A stretch of DNA of 64,000 nucleotides from positions 3,838,962-3,902,961 of the forward strand of contig NC_008278.1 in NCBI RefSeq assembly GCF_000058485.1, read 5' to 3'. Positions within the stretch are counted from its first letter, which is position 1. Each line of letters opens with the position of its first letter. The position numbers and the translations under genes were made by a program. This document shows, one piece after another, positions 42,033-50,376 of this stretch. The notes below the pieces were generated by a model. It did no database searches and was not told where the DNA came from. It worked only from the letters and a program-made list of their open reading frames with translations. Source of the DNA: Frankia alni ACN14a (GTDB taxonomy: Bacteria > Actinomycetota > Actinomycetes > Frankiales > Frankiaceae).

Positions 42033-42788
42033 TCAGGCGGTGGGGTGGGCGAGGGGGTGGCCGGCGCGGTCGAGGAGGAGGCGGGCCAGCTCGGCGGGGT
42101 GGCTGATCATGGCGTTGTGGCCGGTGTCGAGGTCGACGATCTCGTCGACGCCGCCCAACGCCTCGATGGAGCGGCGCTGGGTGGCCGGCGTCTGGGCGCG
42201 GTCGCGCAGGGTCAGCAGCCAGGTGCGGGGCACGGAGCGGTCGAGGCCGGTGCGGTCGGTGGGTTCGGTCGTCACCGCGGTGGACTCGCCGTAGAGCCGG
42301 GACAGGCTGAACGCCCGCTGCTCGCGGGTCATGCCGTTGCAGAACGAGTAGCGCGCCAGCAGGCGGGGCATCGGCGCGGCGGGGCGGCCGGTCGCGGCCT
42401 TGCGGCGGGCGACCCAGCCCAGGATGCCGGGCACCGTGTCGACGATCGAGCGGCCCTGCGGCGGTACGGCGGCGCCCAGCAGGATCATCCGGCGCACGCG
42501 CGTCGGCCCCAGCCGCGCGACGACGCCGGGCACGGTCAGGCCGGCCATCGAATGGCCGACGATGACGAACTCGCCGATGCCGGCGGCGTCGATCTGCGCG
42601 ATCGTGCTCGTCACCCAGTCGTCGACGGTGACCGTGGCCAGGTCCGCGGGCACCGAGCGCCGGCCGGGCAGGTCGACGGCGAGGACCGGCGTGCCCGGTG
42701 CCTGTAACCCGATCTCGGCGACGGTGGGTTCCCAACAGTCCCCGGCGTGCTGACCGCCGTGCACGAGCACGATGCCGACCTCCGCCAT
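42033..42788 (-). CDS. Alpha/beta hydrolase
   Basis: 251 residues. H-G-G-Q-H-A-G-D-C-W near the start, nucleophile elbow G-H-S-M-A-G and the catalytic D-T-G-H-N-A near the end. It resembles small esterases of the salicylate-esterase/hydroxynitrile-lyase type. GGGAGGT lies 6 bases before the ATG. Divergent from the PAP2 gene. Confidence 0.88.
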   Translation of the reverse strand: MAEVGIVLVHGGQHAGDCWEPTVAEIGLQAPGTPVLAVDLPGRRSVPADLATVTVDDWVTSTIAQIDAAGIGEFVIVGHSMAGLTVPGVVARLGPTRVRRMILLGAAVPPQGRSIVDTVPGILGWVARRKAATGRPAAPMPRLLARYSFCNGMTREQRAFSLSRLYGESTAVTTEPTDRTGLDRSVPRTWLLTLRDRAQTPATQRRSIEALGGVDEIVDLDTGHNAMISHPAELARLLLDRAGHPLAHPTA

Positions 42789-42947
42789 CACAGACCTCCC
42801 GCATTCGTCTATCTCGGTCAAACGTGAGAAGACGTTAGATGATCTGACGATCGCGTCAAGAGGTGCGGCGCGCGCCCGTCGTCGGCATCGGCGGGTTCCG
42901 CGGCGTGGGCGGGCCGGTGGCGGCATCCGGCGCGAACGGGTCGTAAC

Positions 42948-44066
42948 GTGACGGCCGGGGCGGCCGCATCGCCGACCGGGCTGGCCGCCGTGGCTGGCCG
43001 CACCTCGCACGACGACGCACGACGAACGCAGGACGACGCACGACGAACGCAGGACGACGCACGACGAACGCAGGACGACGCACGACGAACGCAGGACGAC
43101 GGGACGAGAACGGGGGCGCCGATGCCGCTGTGGCAGCAGGCCGCGGTCGGGGCGGGGGCGCTGCTGGCGCTGGCCGTGGTGGCCCGGGTGGTGCACCGGT
43201 GGTGGCCGCGGCGCGGCGTCGAGCTGGTCGCCGCCGCGTCCCGGGAGGCCGGCATCATCCTCGGCCTGTTCACGCTGTGGCAGGTCGCCCGCATCCTCGG
43301 GGTGACCCGCGTCGCCGGTGGGATCGAACACGCCGAGTGGATCTGGCGGGCCGAGCAGTGGCTGCACCTGCCGAGCGAGGTCACGCTCGAACGGTTCATG
43401 CTGCGCCACGAGACCCTGCTGCGGGCCGCGAACGACTTCTACTCCTGGGTGCACTTCCCGGCGATGAACCTCTTCCTGGTGTGGGTGTTCGCCCGCCACC
43501 GCCGCGCCTACCCGTCGGTGCGCACGACGATCGTGCTGTTCACCGGCTCGTCGCTCCTGTTCCACATGTTCCTGCCGGTGGCGCCGCCGCGGATGCTGAC
43601 GTCGGTCGGCTTCGTCGACGAGGCGGTGCTGCTCGGCCAGTCGGTGTACGGCGAGTTCGGCGGCGGGGTCGCCGCGCAGCTCTCGGCGCTGCCCTCGGTG
43701 CACGTGGGCTGGGCGTTCCTCATCGCCTACGAGGTCATCCGGATCAGCCCGAGCCGCTGGCGTTGGCTGATCGTCGTGCATCCGATCGTGACGACCCTCG
43801 TCGTCGTCGTCACCGCGAACCACTTCTGGGCCGACGGCATCGTCGCGGTCGTGCTGCTGGTGCTGGCCGAGGTGGTCGGCCGGGCCCTGACCCGCGCGCT
43901 GCGCCGGCTGCGCGAGGGCATCCGCGCCCGCCGCGGCGGCGCCGAGTCCGGGCGGGGACGCCCGCAGGCCGTCCCCGCCCTGGTCACGGTCCCGTCAGCC
44001 GCCGCCGGGGCCGCGCGCCGCGACGTGCCGGCCGCGGGCTGCGACCCGTCGCCCCTGCCCCGGTAG
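42948..44066 (+). CDS. PAP2 superfamily membrane protein
   Basis: 372 residues from a GTG; an ATG at 43122 would remove the repeat-rich N-terminus. About six membrane helices. The PAP2-like features are S-L-L-F-H-M-F-L-P-V-A-P-P-R-M, then L-P-S-V-H-V-G-W-A (with the catalytic His) and A-N-H-F-W-A-D-G. Relatives include inositol-phosphorylceramide-synthase-like (AUR1) proteins and lipid phosphatases. The N-terminus has four exact 21-bp repeats (D-D-A-R-R-T-Q). Confidence 0.82.
   Translation: MTAGAAASPTGLAAVAGRTSHDDARRTQDDARRTQDDARRTQDDARRTQDDGTRTGAPMPLWQQAAVGAGALLALAVVARVVHRWWPRRGVELVAAASREAGIILGLFTLWQVARILGVTRVAGGIEHAEWIWRAEQWLHLPSEVTLERFMLRHETLLRAANDFYSWVHFPAMNLFLVWVFARHRRAYPSVRTTIVLFTGSSLLFHMFLPVAPPRMLTSVGFVDEAVLLGQSVYGEFGGGVAAQLSALPSVHVGWAFLIAYEVIRISPSRWRWLIVVHPIVTTLVVVVTANHFWADGIVAVVLLVLAEVVGRALTRALRRLREGIRARRGGAESGRGRPQAVPALVTVPSAAAGAARRDVPAAGCDPSPLPR
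43013..43096. repeat. 21-bp in-frame tandem repeat
   Basis: Four exact copies of a 21-bp unit (GACGACGCACGACGAACGCA plus G) in the N-terminal part of the PAP2 gene, each encoding D-D-A-R-R-T-Q. Confidence 0.85.
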
Positions 44067-44153
44067 CCCGGCTGGCCTGACCGGCGGCGCTGCCAGCCGG
44101 TGGGGCCAGCCGGTGGGGCGGGAGGCCGGTGGGGCGGGAGGCGTGACGGGTGG

Positions 44154-46706
44154 TCAGCCGCCGACGATGCCGCGCTCGCGCAGGTCGGCGATGGCGGCCG
44201 CGTCGTGGCCGAGTTCGGTGAGGATGGCGTCGGTGTGCGCGCCGGCGTAGGCGAAACCCTTCGGGCTCGTCGCGGAGCGGGAGAAGCGGGTGGCGGGACC
44301 GGGGCGCAGGTGCTCGTCGAACACGTCGCTGTGCACGGTCACGCAGTACTCCTCCGCCGCGGCCGGCTCCACCTGGATGATCGTCTGCTGGGAGCGCTCG
44401 GCGACCTCGACACAGCCCACGCCGGCCGCGGTGAGGTCGCGTTCCCAGTCGGCGGCCGGCCGGGTGCCGAACGCCTTCGCCAGCACGTCGGCGAGGGCCG
44501 CGTCGTGCTCGACCCGGCCCGCGGCGGTCGCGAACCTCGGGTCGGCGCCGAGATCGGCGTCGAGGTCGGCGTGGGCGGCGAGCACCGCGGCCAGGCGCGG
44601 CCACTCCTTGTCCGCGGGGGCGGCGAGGAACACCCAGCCGGACGCGGCCGGATAGATCCGGTACAGGGCGGACAGCCCCCAGGCGTCGTCGTCGACCTCC
44701 CGCGGCGCCGGCCTGCCGGGATAGTCGACGACCTGGTCGAGGATGGCGTGGGTGGCGGTCGCGAGCATCGTCGTCGTCAGCGCGCCCGTGGCCCGGCCCC
44801 GGCGGCGGGCGACCAGGCCCAGCAGGATCGCGGAGGCGGCGCCGAGGGCGGCGATGCCGTCGGCCTGCACGGGCACGGCGGCCGCGGCGGCGAAGCAGCG
44901 CACCGCGCCGGTCTTCTTCTGCCCCACGGTGGTCACCGCGCTGCGCACACCGGGGGCGTCGGTGAGTGCCAGCCCGCTGGCCGCGCCGATCGCCGGGGCG
45001 TACGCCGGGCGGTGGCCGTAGGGGCCGTCGGTGCCGTAGCCGGGGGCGTTGACGTAGACGAGGTCGGGGTTGAGGGCGCGCAGCGTCGCCGCGTCGATGC
45101 CGGCGCGTTCGGCGGCGCCCGCCCGGAACGCCTGCAGCACCACGTCGGCCCGCCGCACGAGGTCGTGGACGATCGCGCGGCCCTCGTCGGTGGCCAGGTC
45201 GACGCACAGGCTCTCCTTGCCCTGCATGACCTTCGCGCCGCCGGACTCGGGGAAGCCGGCGACCCGGCGGATCGTGTCACCCTCCAGCGTCTCGATTTTG
45301 ATGACGCGGGCGCCGAGGTCGGCGAGCAGGGTCGCGGCGAACGGCCCGGCGAACATCAGCCCGAAGTCCAGCACGGTGATCCCCGCGAGCGGCTGCCCGC
45401 CCGCACCGCCCGCCGCCGCCGTGGTGGCCGCCGTGGTGGCCGCCGACGAGTCGAGAGCCGGCGACGCAGCAGCGGCGGTCGAGGGAGAGGCGGTCGACGG
45501 GGCGGCGGCGGCCCCCGGAGCTGTGGCGGGCGCCGGCTGGCCGAGGCGGGGTGCGGGCGCGAGCTCGCGCAGCGGGTGGCCGTCGGCGTGGACGAGGGTG
45601 GAGGGCTGCACGACCGGGCCGAGCTCGGGGTCGGTGACGGTGACGCGCCGGCCCTCGTGGACGAGCTGCGGGTGGACCAGTGCGTCGGCGCCGCGGCGGA
45701 ACGGCTCGGCGGAGATGTCGCCGTTGGCGGCGAAGACCTCCTCCCATTCCGCGAGGGTCCGCTGCCCGACCCGTTCGATCATCAGCTCCCACAGCTCGGT
45801 GCGCAGTTCCTGTGTCGGCAGGGCGGGGACACCGGCCCACTTCGGGTCGGTGAACACCTCCGCCAGGCCTAACTCCCGCATCAGCGCGACGAACAGCCGC
45901 GGCTCGACCTGCGCGAACTGCAGCCAGGTGCCGTCCTTCGTCGGTGCGGTCAGCAGCGGGTACACCAGCGGCCCCTGGACCTCTCCGGCGGCGTTGAACG
46001 CTTTGACGACGGTGAACGCGTCGGGCCAGCGGATGCCGACGATCTCGGTGTAGAAGTTCCAGGTGTCCAGGGCGCCGACGCCGCGGGCGAGGTCGGCGGC
46101 GACCTGCTGGCCCAGCCCGCTGGCGTCGCGTTCGAGCAGCGCGGCGAGGATGCCGTGCACGGCGGTGTGCGCCGCGCCCCAGGAGGCGAAGGGCACCGAC
46201 ACGTAGGCCGGCCCGCGCCGCGCCGTGATCGCCTCCTTGACGTGGAAGACGCCGAGCTTGGCCAGCACCAGGCCCTCGTAGCCGGGCAGGTCGCGCCACG
46301 GCCCGCCCGGCCCGAAGCCGGTGATCGACGCGCTGACCAGCCGCGGGTGGTCGGCGGCGAGGTCGGCCGCGGTCAGCCGCAGCGCCGCGAGCGTCGCCGG
46401 CCGGTACGTGGTGACCAGGACGTCGGCGTCGGCGAGCAGGGCGTCGAGCTCGTCGCGGCCGCCGTCGGCGCGCAGGTCCACCACGACGCTGCGCCGGCCG
46501 CGGCCGAGGACCGGCCAGTCGACCCGCCGGCGCAGCGCGCTGCCGCCGGGCGGTTCGACCAGCACGACGTCGGCCCCGGCGTCGGCGAGGAACAGCGTCG
46601 CCAGCGCCCCGGGCAGGCTGCCCGACAGATCGACGACGCGCAGCCCCGCCAGCGGCGCCTGACCCGCAGGTCCGGCCGGCCCTCCATCGGAAGTGATCTC
46701 CGTCAC
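44154..46706 (-). CDS. Fused double CaiB/BaiF CoA-transferase
   Basis: 850 residues, twice the normal length. Two complete class III CoA-transferase halves are joined by an Ala/Thr/Ser/Pro linker of about 60 residues (near residue 400-460). Half 1 starts L-A-G-L-R-V-V-D-L-S; half 2 starts L-A-G-I-T-V-L-D-F-G-L-M-F-A-G-P-F. Normally two subunits interlock, so this may be an intramolecular dimer. GTG start with GAGGGAG 6 bases upstream. A catalytic Asp is not clear in half 1. A perfect 14-bp palindrome lies 49 bases upstream. Confidence 0.87.
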   Translation of the reverse strand: MTEITSDGGPAGPAGQAPLAGLRVVDLSGSLPGALATLFLADAGADVVLVEPPGGSALRRRVDWPVLGRGRRSVVVDLRADGGRDELDALLADADVLVTTYRPATLAALRLTAADLAADHPRLVSASITGFGPGGPWRDLPGYEGLVLAKLGVFHVKEAITARRGPAYVSVPFASWGAAHTAVHGILAALLERDASGLGQQVAADLARGVGALDTWNFYTEIVGIRWPDAFTVVKAFNAAGEVQGPLVYPLLTAPTKDGTWLQFAQVEPRLFVALMRELGLAEVFTDPKWAGVPALPTQELRTELWELMIERVGQRTLAEWEEVFAANGDISAEPFRRGADALVHPQLVHEGRRVTVTDPELGPVVQPSTLVHADGHPLRELAPAPRLGQPAPATAPGAAAAPSTASPSTAAAASPALDSSAATTAATTAAAGGAGGQPLAGITVLDFGLMFAGPFAATLLADLGARVIKIETLEGDTIRRVAGFPESGGAKVMQGKESLCVDLATDEGRAIVHDLVRRADVVLQAFRAGAAERAGIDAATLRALNPDLVYVNAPGYGTDGPYGHRPAYAPAIGAASGLALTDAPGVRSAVTTVGQKKTGAVRCFAAAAAVPVQADGIAALGAASAILLGLVARRRGRATGALTTTMLATATHAILDQVVDYPGRPAPREVDDDAWGLSALYRIYPAASGWVFLAAPADKEWPRLAAVLAAHADLDADLGADPRFATAAGRVEHDAALADVLAKAFGTRPAADWERDLTAAGVGCVEVAERSQQTIIQVEPAAAEEYCVTVHSDVFDEHLRPGPATRFSRSATSPKGFAYAGAHTDAILTELGHDAAAIADLRERGIVGG

Positions 46707-46754
46707 GCCGTACTCCCTCGTCCCCGCGATCACTCGGCACCTTGTGATGGGGAT

Positions 46755-46768
46755 CCTAGTGCACTAGG
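46755..46768. promoter_or_regulatory. Palindromic operator CCTAGTGCACTAGG
   Basis: Perfect 14-bp palindrome, 49 bases upstream of the double CoA-transferase start on the minus strand. It shares the TAGTGC core with the candidate site near the double-TetR gene at 18884. Confidence 0.6.
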
Positions 46769-46830
46769 TCAGCGAGGAGAACTATCTCGTCCTGTGCGCG
46801 GTGCGATGCGGTGCGATGCGGGAGCGGCGT

Positions 46831-46886
46831 GCGGTTCCGCAGGGAAACATCAGGATCACCAAACCGGGGTTCGGGTCGAGGGGTTC
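46831..46886 (+). repeat. Dispersed repeat, copy C
   Basis: Starts GCGGTTCCGCAGGGAAACA, has CAGGATCACCA and ends GGGGTTCGGGTCGAGGGG. It is the most diverged copy. It lies between the amidotransferase 3' end and the CoA-transferase promoter. Confidence 0.5.
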
Positions 46887-47745
46887 AGTGGGGCTGTTGC
46901 TGCGAGGTCGCCGCCTCGGGGCGCAGATCGGCGAGGGTGAGCGGGTGTGCCGGGGGATCGGGCAGGACGGTCACCGAGGTGACCTGCCCGCCGGCGCCGA
47001 CGTGGACGAGGTCGCCGGGGGGCAGCGGGCGCCAGTCGGGATGGTCGTCCATGGGTTCGCTCGCCACGATGACGGCGGGCGCGCTCGCCAGCTCGTCGGC
47101 GTGCACCCGCGTCGCTCCCGCGGCGTCGCTGTGCCGCAACGGCTGGCCGCCGGCGGGCCGGTCCAGCAGGAACAGGCGGTTGGTCTCCGGGTACCGCAGC
47201 GCCCACAGGTCGTCGGGCGTGATCAGCAGCAGGTTGATGCTGTAGAGCGGCAGGTTGGCGGCCACCCAGCGGACCGCGGCGGCGATCCCGCGCCCGACGT
47301 CGCCGCCGGCGGCGTGGATCTCCCGGGTGATCAGGGCGAAGAGGCGTTCGGAGTCGGTGTCGCCGGCCACCTGCGCCATCGCGGTGCCCAGCTGCGCCTG
47401 TAGGACGTCGAGGCCCTCGATCACCCCGTTGTGCGCGAAGAGCCGGCCGTCCTGGCGGAACGGGTGGGTGTTGCGCGGCGCGAGCCCGCCGGTGGAGGCG
47501 TGGCGGACGTGGGCGACGAACGTCGTCGACTGCGCCTGGCGCGCCCGCGCGGCGAACTGGCGGTCCTCCCAGGCGGCGATCGGCTGGCGGAACAGCTCCG
47601 CCCGGCCGTCGGCGTCGAAGTAGCCCAGGCCCGTGCCGTCCGGGTTGCGGTGGCTCTGCTCGTCGAGGCTGTCGGGGGCGTCGAGCAGCCAGAACGTGGC
47701 CCGGGTCCGTCGCGGGGCCCCGGTCAGCCCGAAAAGTCGGCACAT
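46885..47745 (-). CDS. Class II glutamine amidotransferase (EgtC-like)
   Basis: 286 residues. The N-terminal nucleophile Cys2 in M-C-R-L-F-G-L-T-G and the motifs N-P-D-G-T-G-L-G-Y, H-V-R-H-A-S-T-G and H-N-G-V-I are intact, as in YafJ/EgtC proteins. EgtC removes glutamate in ergothioneine synthesis, but no other egt gene is nearby, so the broader family call is used. Upstream gene of the double CoA-transferase in the same direction, but separated by 180 bases. Confidence 0.9.
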   Translation of the reverse strand: MCRLFGLTGAPRRTRATFWLLDAPDSLDEQSHRNPDGTGLGYFDADGRAELFRQPIAAWEDRQFAARARQAQSTTFVAHVRHASTGGLAPRNTHPFRQDGRLFAHNGVIEGLDVLQAQLGTAMAQVAGDTDSERLFALITREIHAAGGDVGRGIAAAVRWVAANLPLYSINLLLITPDDLWALRYPETNRLFLLDRPAGGQPLRHSDAAGATRVHADELASAPAVIVASEPMDDHPDWRPLPPGDLVHVGAGGQVTSVTVLPDPPAHPLTLADLRPEAATSQQQPH

Positions 47746-47853
47746 CGGCGTACACCCTTCCTCGTTCCGTCTCCCTGCCCGGTCCGGACCGCCGCCTGCC
47801 CGATCCGTTCTCGCGTCGACCGTTCTCGCGTCGACCGTTCTCGCGTCGTCGTC

Positions 47854-49704
47854 CTACCCGGGTGTCGCGGGTGTCGGACCCGTGCTCAGGCGCATCCAGT
47901 CCTGGTGGACGACGCAGCGCCCGGCGCCGGCGCGCTTGGCGGCGTACATCGCGATGTCCGAGGCGTTGAGCAGGCGGTCGGGGTCGGTGAGGCCGGGCCC
48001 GGAGACCGCGACGCCGGCGCTGGCGGTGACGGTCACCGTGGTGGCGTCGATCGTCACCGGTTCGGCCAGGCCGGCGAGGATCCGCGCGGCGACCCGCTCG
48101 ACGGTCTCGACCGACTCGACCTGCGTGCAGAGCACGGCGAACTCGTCGCCGGCGAGGCGGGCGACCACGTCACACGGTCGCACCGCGGCGCGCAGTCGGC
48201 CGGCGACCGTGCGCAGGAGCACGTCGCCGGCCAGATGCCCGTAGGTGTCGTTGACCGACTTGAAGCTGTCCAGGTCGACGAACACGACGCCGGTGCGCCC
48301 CGCGCCCGCCCGGCCCTCGCCGGCCCCCGCCCGGTGGTCCGCGGCCAGGCTGCTGCGCAGCCGCTCCAGCAGCGAGGCCCGGTTCGGCAGGCCGGTGAGC
48401 ATGTCGTGCTGCGAGCGGTAGCGGATCTCCCGCTCGGCGGCGAAGCGGGCCGCGGCCGCGCCGAGCACGCCTGCCACCGCCGCCACGAAGCTGCGTTCGG
48501 AGTCGGTGAAGGCCCCGACCCCCGCCGGCAGGACGGTCCCGGGGGAGGTGTACGGGGGCCCGGCGGCGCCCGGGGGGCGCTGGACGGCGACGACCGCCGA
48601 AGGTTCGCCGCGCAGACCGATCGGCTCGGCGAGAGCGAACCAGCCGTCCGGGCACGGGTCCACCTCGCCGCCGGCGGTCGCCGACTCGCCGCCGTCGGTG
48701 GCCGACCGTGACCCCGCGGGTCGGCGCAGGGCCTGCTGGGCGACCGCGGCAGCCGTGGATCGCGACACCGACGGCCCGGCGACGGCCACCAGGCCCAGCG
48801 CGCCGGTGTCCCCGTCGACCTCGTGCAGGGTCGCCGTCGCTCCGAGATGCTCGGCGAGCACCGCCGTCGCCCGGCGCCACAGCACGGCCGGCTCGAGGGT
48901 GACCAGGGCCTGGCGGGCCAGGTCGGCGAGGTGGGCCTGCGCGGCGCGGGCGCTCTCCCGCTCGGTGATGTCGATCGTGATGGCCGCGGCCAGGCTGACC
49001 TGGCCCTGGGCGTCGCGGATCGGCATCACGTGCAGGTCGAGGTAGCGGCCGAACGCGCCGACGATCCGCGCGCCGGACTCACCGGCGAGACCTCGGCGCA
49101 GCATGTCCATCGCCTGCGGATGATCGGCGAACACCTCGAACACCGACGCCGACTCGGCGGCGGCAAGTCCCGCGGCCTCCTCGGCCGTGTGCCTGCCCAG
49201 CCCGAACACCGAGCGGCCCGACTGGTCGATCAGCAGCATCGACACCGGGCTGTGGTCCAGCACGAGCCGCAGATACCGGTTGGCCTGTTCCCGCTCGGTG
49301 ATGTCCTGCACCCGGCTGACGACCTGCACCCCGTCGTCGGTGACGACGGCCGTGGAGACGATCAACACCGGCGCCGGTGACCCGTCCGGCCGGGTCAGGC
49401 GGACGGCCAGCGGCTGCTCCACAGCTTCCCCGGCCTCGGCGAGTTCCCCGGCCTCGGCGAGCGCCGGCCCGCGGCCGGGGCGCACCGCCGTCAGCCGGGC
49501 GAGCGCGCGGGACTGGTAGGCCGACAGCCGGTCCGCGTCGCCGGGCGGCAGGTAGGCCGTCAACGGCGAGCCCACGAGCGCACCCCGGTCGCGGCCGAGG
49601 ATCCGGCAGGCGGTGTCGTTGACGTAACTGATCCGCCCGCCGGACGCGGCGGTGGCGACCAGGCCGATCTCCAGCCGGTCCAGCACGCAGTCGGTCACAT
49701 CCAT
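47854..49704 (-). CDS. PAS-PAS-GAF-GGDEF diguanylate cyclase
   Basis: 616 residues. Two PAS units (about 10-130 and 135-260), then a GAF-like unit (about 265-430) and a GGDEF domain (about 440-610). The active loop is A-G-D-E-F, a permitted variant of G-G-D-E-F, and the start D-M-L-T-G-L-P-N-R and D-S-F-K-S-V-N-D-T-Y-G-H are intact, so cyclic-di-GMP synthesis is likely. No EAL domain and no membrane helices. It would sense an intracellular cue. Confidence 0.9.
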   Translation of the reverse strand: MDVTDCVLDRLEIGLVATAASGGRISYVNDTACRILGRDRGALVGSPLTAYLPPGDADRLSAYQSRALARLTAVRPGRGPALAEAGELAEAGEAVEQPLAVRLTRPDGSPAPVLIVSTAVVTDDGVQVVSRVQDITEREQANRYLRLVLDHSPVSMLLIDQSGRSVFGLGRHTAEEAAGLAAAESASVFEVFADHPQAMDMLRRGLAGESGARIVGAFGRYLDLHVMPIRDAQGQVSLAAAITIDITERESARAAQAHLADLARQALVTLEPAVLWRRATAVLAEHLGATATLHEVDGDTGALGLVAVAGPSVSRSTAAAVAQQALRRPAGSRSATDGGESATAGGEVDPCPDGWFALAEPIGLRGEPSAVVAVQRPPGAAGPPYTSPGTVLPAGVGAFTDSERSFVAAVAGVLGAAAARFAAEREIRYRSQHDMLTGLPNRASLLERLRSSLAADHRAGAGEGRAGAGRTGVVFVDLDSFKSVNDTYGHLAGDVLLRTVAGRLRAAVRPCDVVARLAGDEFAVLCTQVESVETVERVAARILAGLAEPVTIDATTVTVTASAGVAVSGPGLTDPDRLLNASDIAMYAAKRAGAGRCVVHQDWMRLSTGPTPATPG

Positions 49705-49839
49705 GACGGCCCAGGCCGACCTCCCTCCGCCCCCCGACGGCTTACCGAGGGACCTACCCGATGGCACCGGGTGGAATCGCCGGTCAGCGGCCGATGCCGG
49801 CACTGGCGAGGACAAAAGATAAGTGCTTAATATAAAGAA

Positions 49840-50364
49840 GTGATAGATCGCGTAGCTGGGACGGACGGCCCGGAGCTCGCGCTGCGGGTTGGTTCGGCCC
49901 TCGAACGTCTCGCCCGGGTGGTGCGCCAGCTTGCCCAGCCCAGCGACCTGTCGTTCGGCGCCGTGGTCACGCTGTCGACCCTGGAGCGCCTCGGGCCGCA
50001 CCGGCTGACCGACCTCGCCGCCCGGGAGGGCGTCACCCAGCCGGCGATGACCCAGCTCGTCACCCGGCTGGCCGACGCCGGCCTGGTGGCCCGGGCCACC
50101 GACCCGACCGACGGCCGGGTGGTGCGCGTCCACCTCACCGAGGCGGGCCGAGCCACGCTGGCCGCCCGGCGCGCGAAGCGGGTCGAACGGGTTGCCGGGC
50201 TGCTCGCCGAGCTCAGCCCGCAGGAGCGGGCGGCGCTGAGCGCTGCGCTGCCCGCCGTCGACGCCCTGGTCGACCTGGCCTCGGGCGAGCGGACACCGGC
50301 ACAGCAGGAAACACCGGCACAGCAGACAACACCGGCACGTCGGGCAACACCGGCAGGTGAGTAG
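49840..50364 (+). CDS. MarR family transcriptional regulator
   Basis: 174 residues from a GTG. Winged-helix motifs: R-L-T-D-L-A-A-R-E-G-V-T-Q-P-A-M-T-Q-L-V and the wing D-P-T-D-G-R-V-V-R-V. The last about 22 residues are a repeat (T-P-A-Q-Q-E/T) from an 18-bp tandem array. It lies 12 bases upstream of the MFS-USP gene in the same direction and most likely represses itself and the transporter. The promoter is AT-rich with TAAG-N2-CTTA. Confidence 0.88.
   Translation: MIDRVAGTDGPELALRVGSALERLARVVRQLAQPSDLSFGAVVTLSTLERLGPHRLTDLAAREGVTQPAMTQLVTRLADAGLVARATDPTDGRVVRVHLTEAGRATLAARRAKRVERVAGLLAELSPQERAALSAALPAVDALVDLASGERTPAQQETPAQQTTPARRATPAGE
50293..50360. repeat. 18-bp in-frame tandem repeat
   Basis: About 3.7 copies of ACACCGGCACAGCAGGAA at the 3' end of the marR-type gene. 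Confidence 0.8.
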
Positions 50365-50376
50365 GGGAGCCGCCGC

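Noticed and set aside
43013-43096. CRISPR-like 21-bp repeats
   Set aside because: No spacers, exact in-frame copies inside the PAP2 gene.
46885-47745. Naming the amidotransferase egtC
   Set aside because: No egtA, egtB, egtD or egtE nearby; the sequence supports the family but not the pathway.
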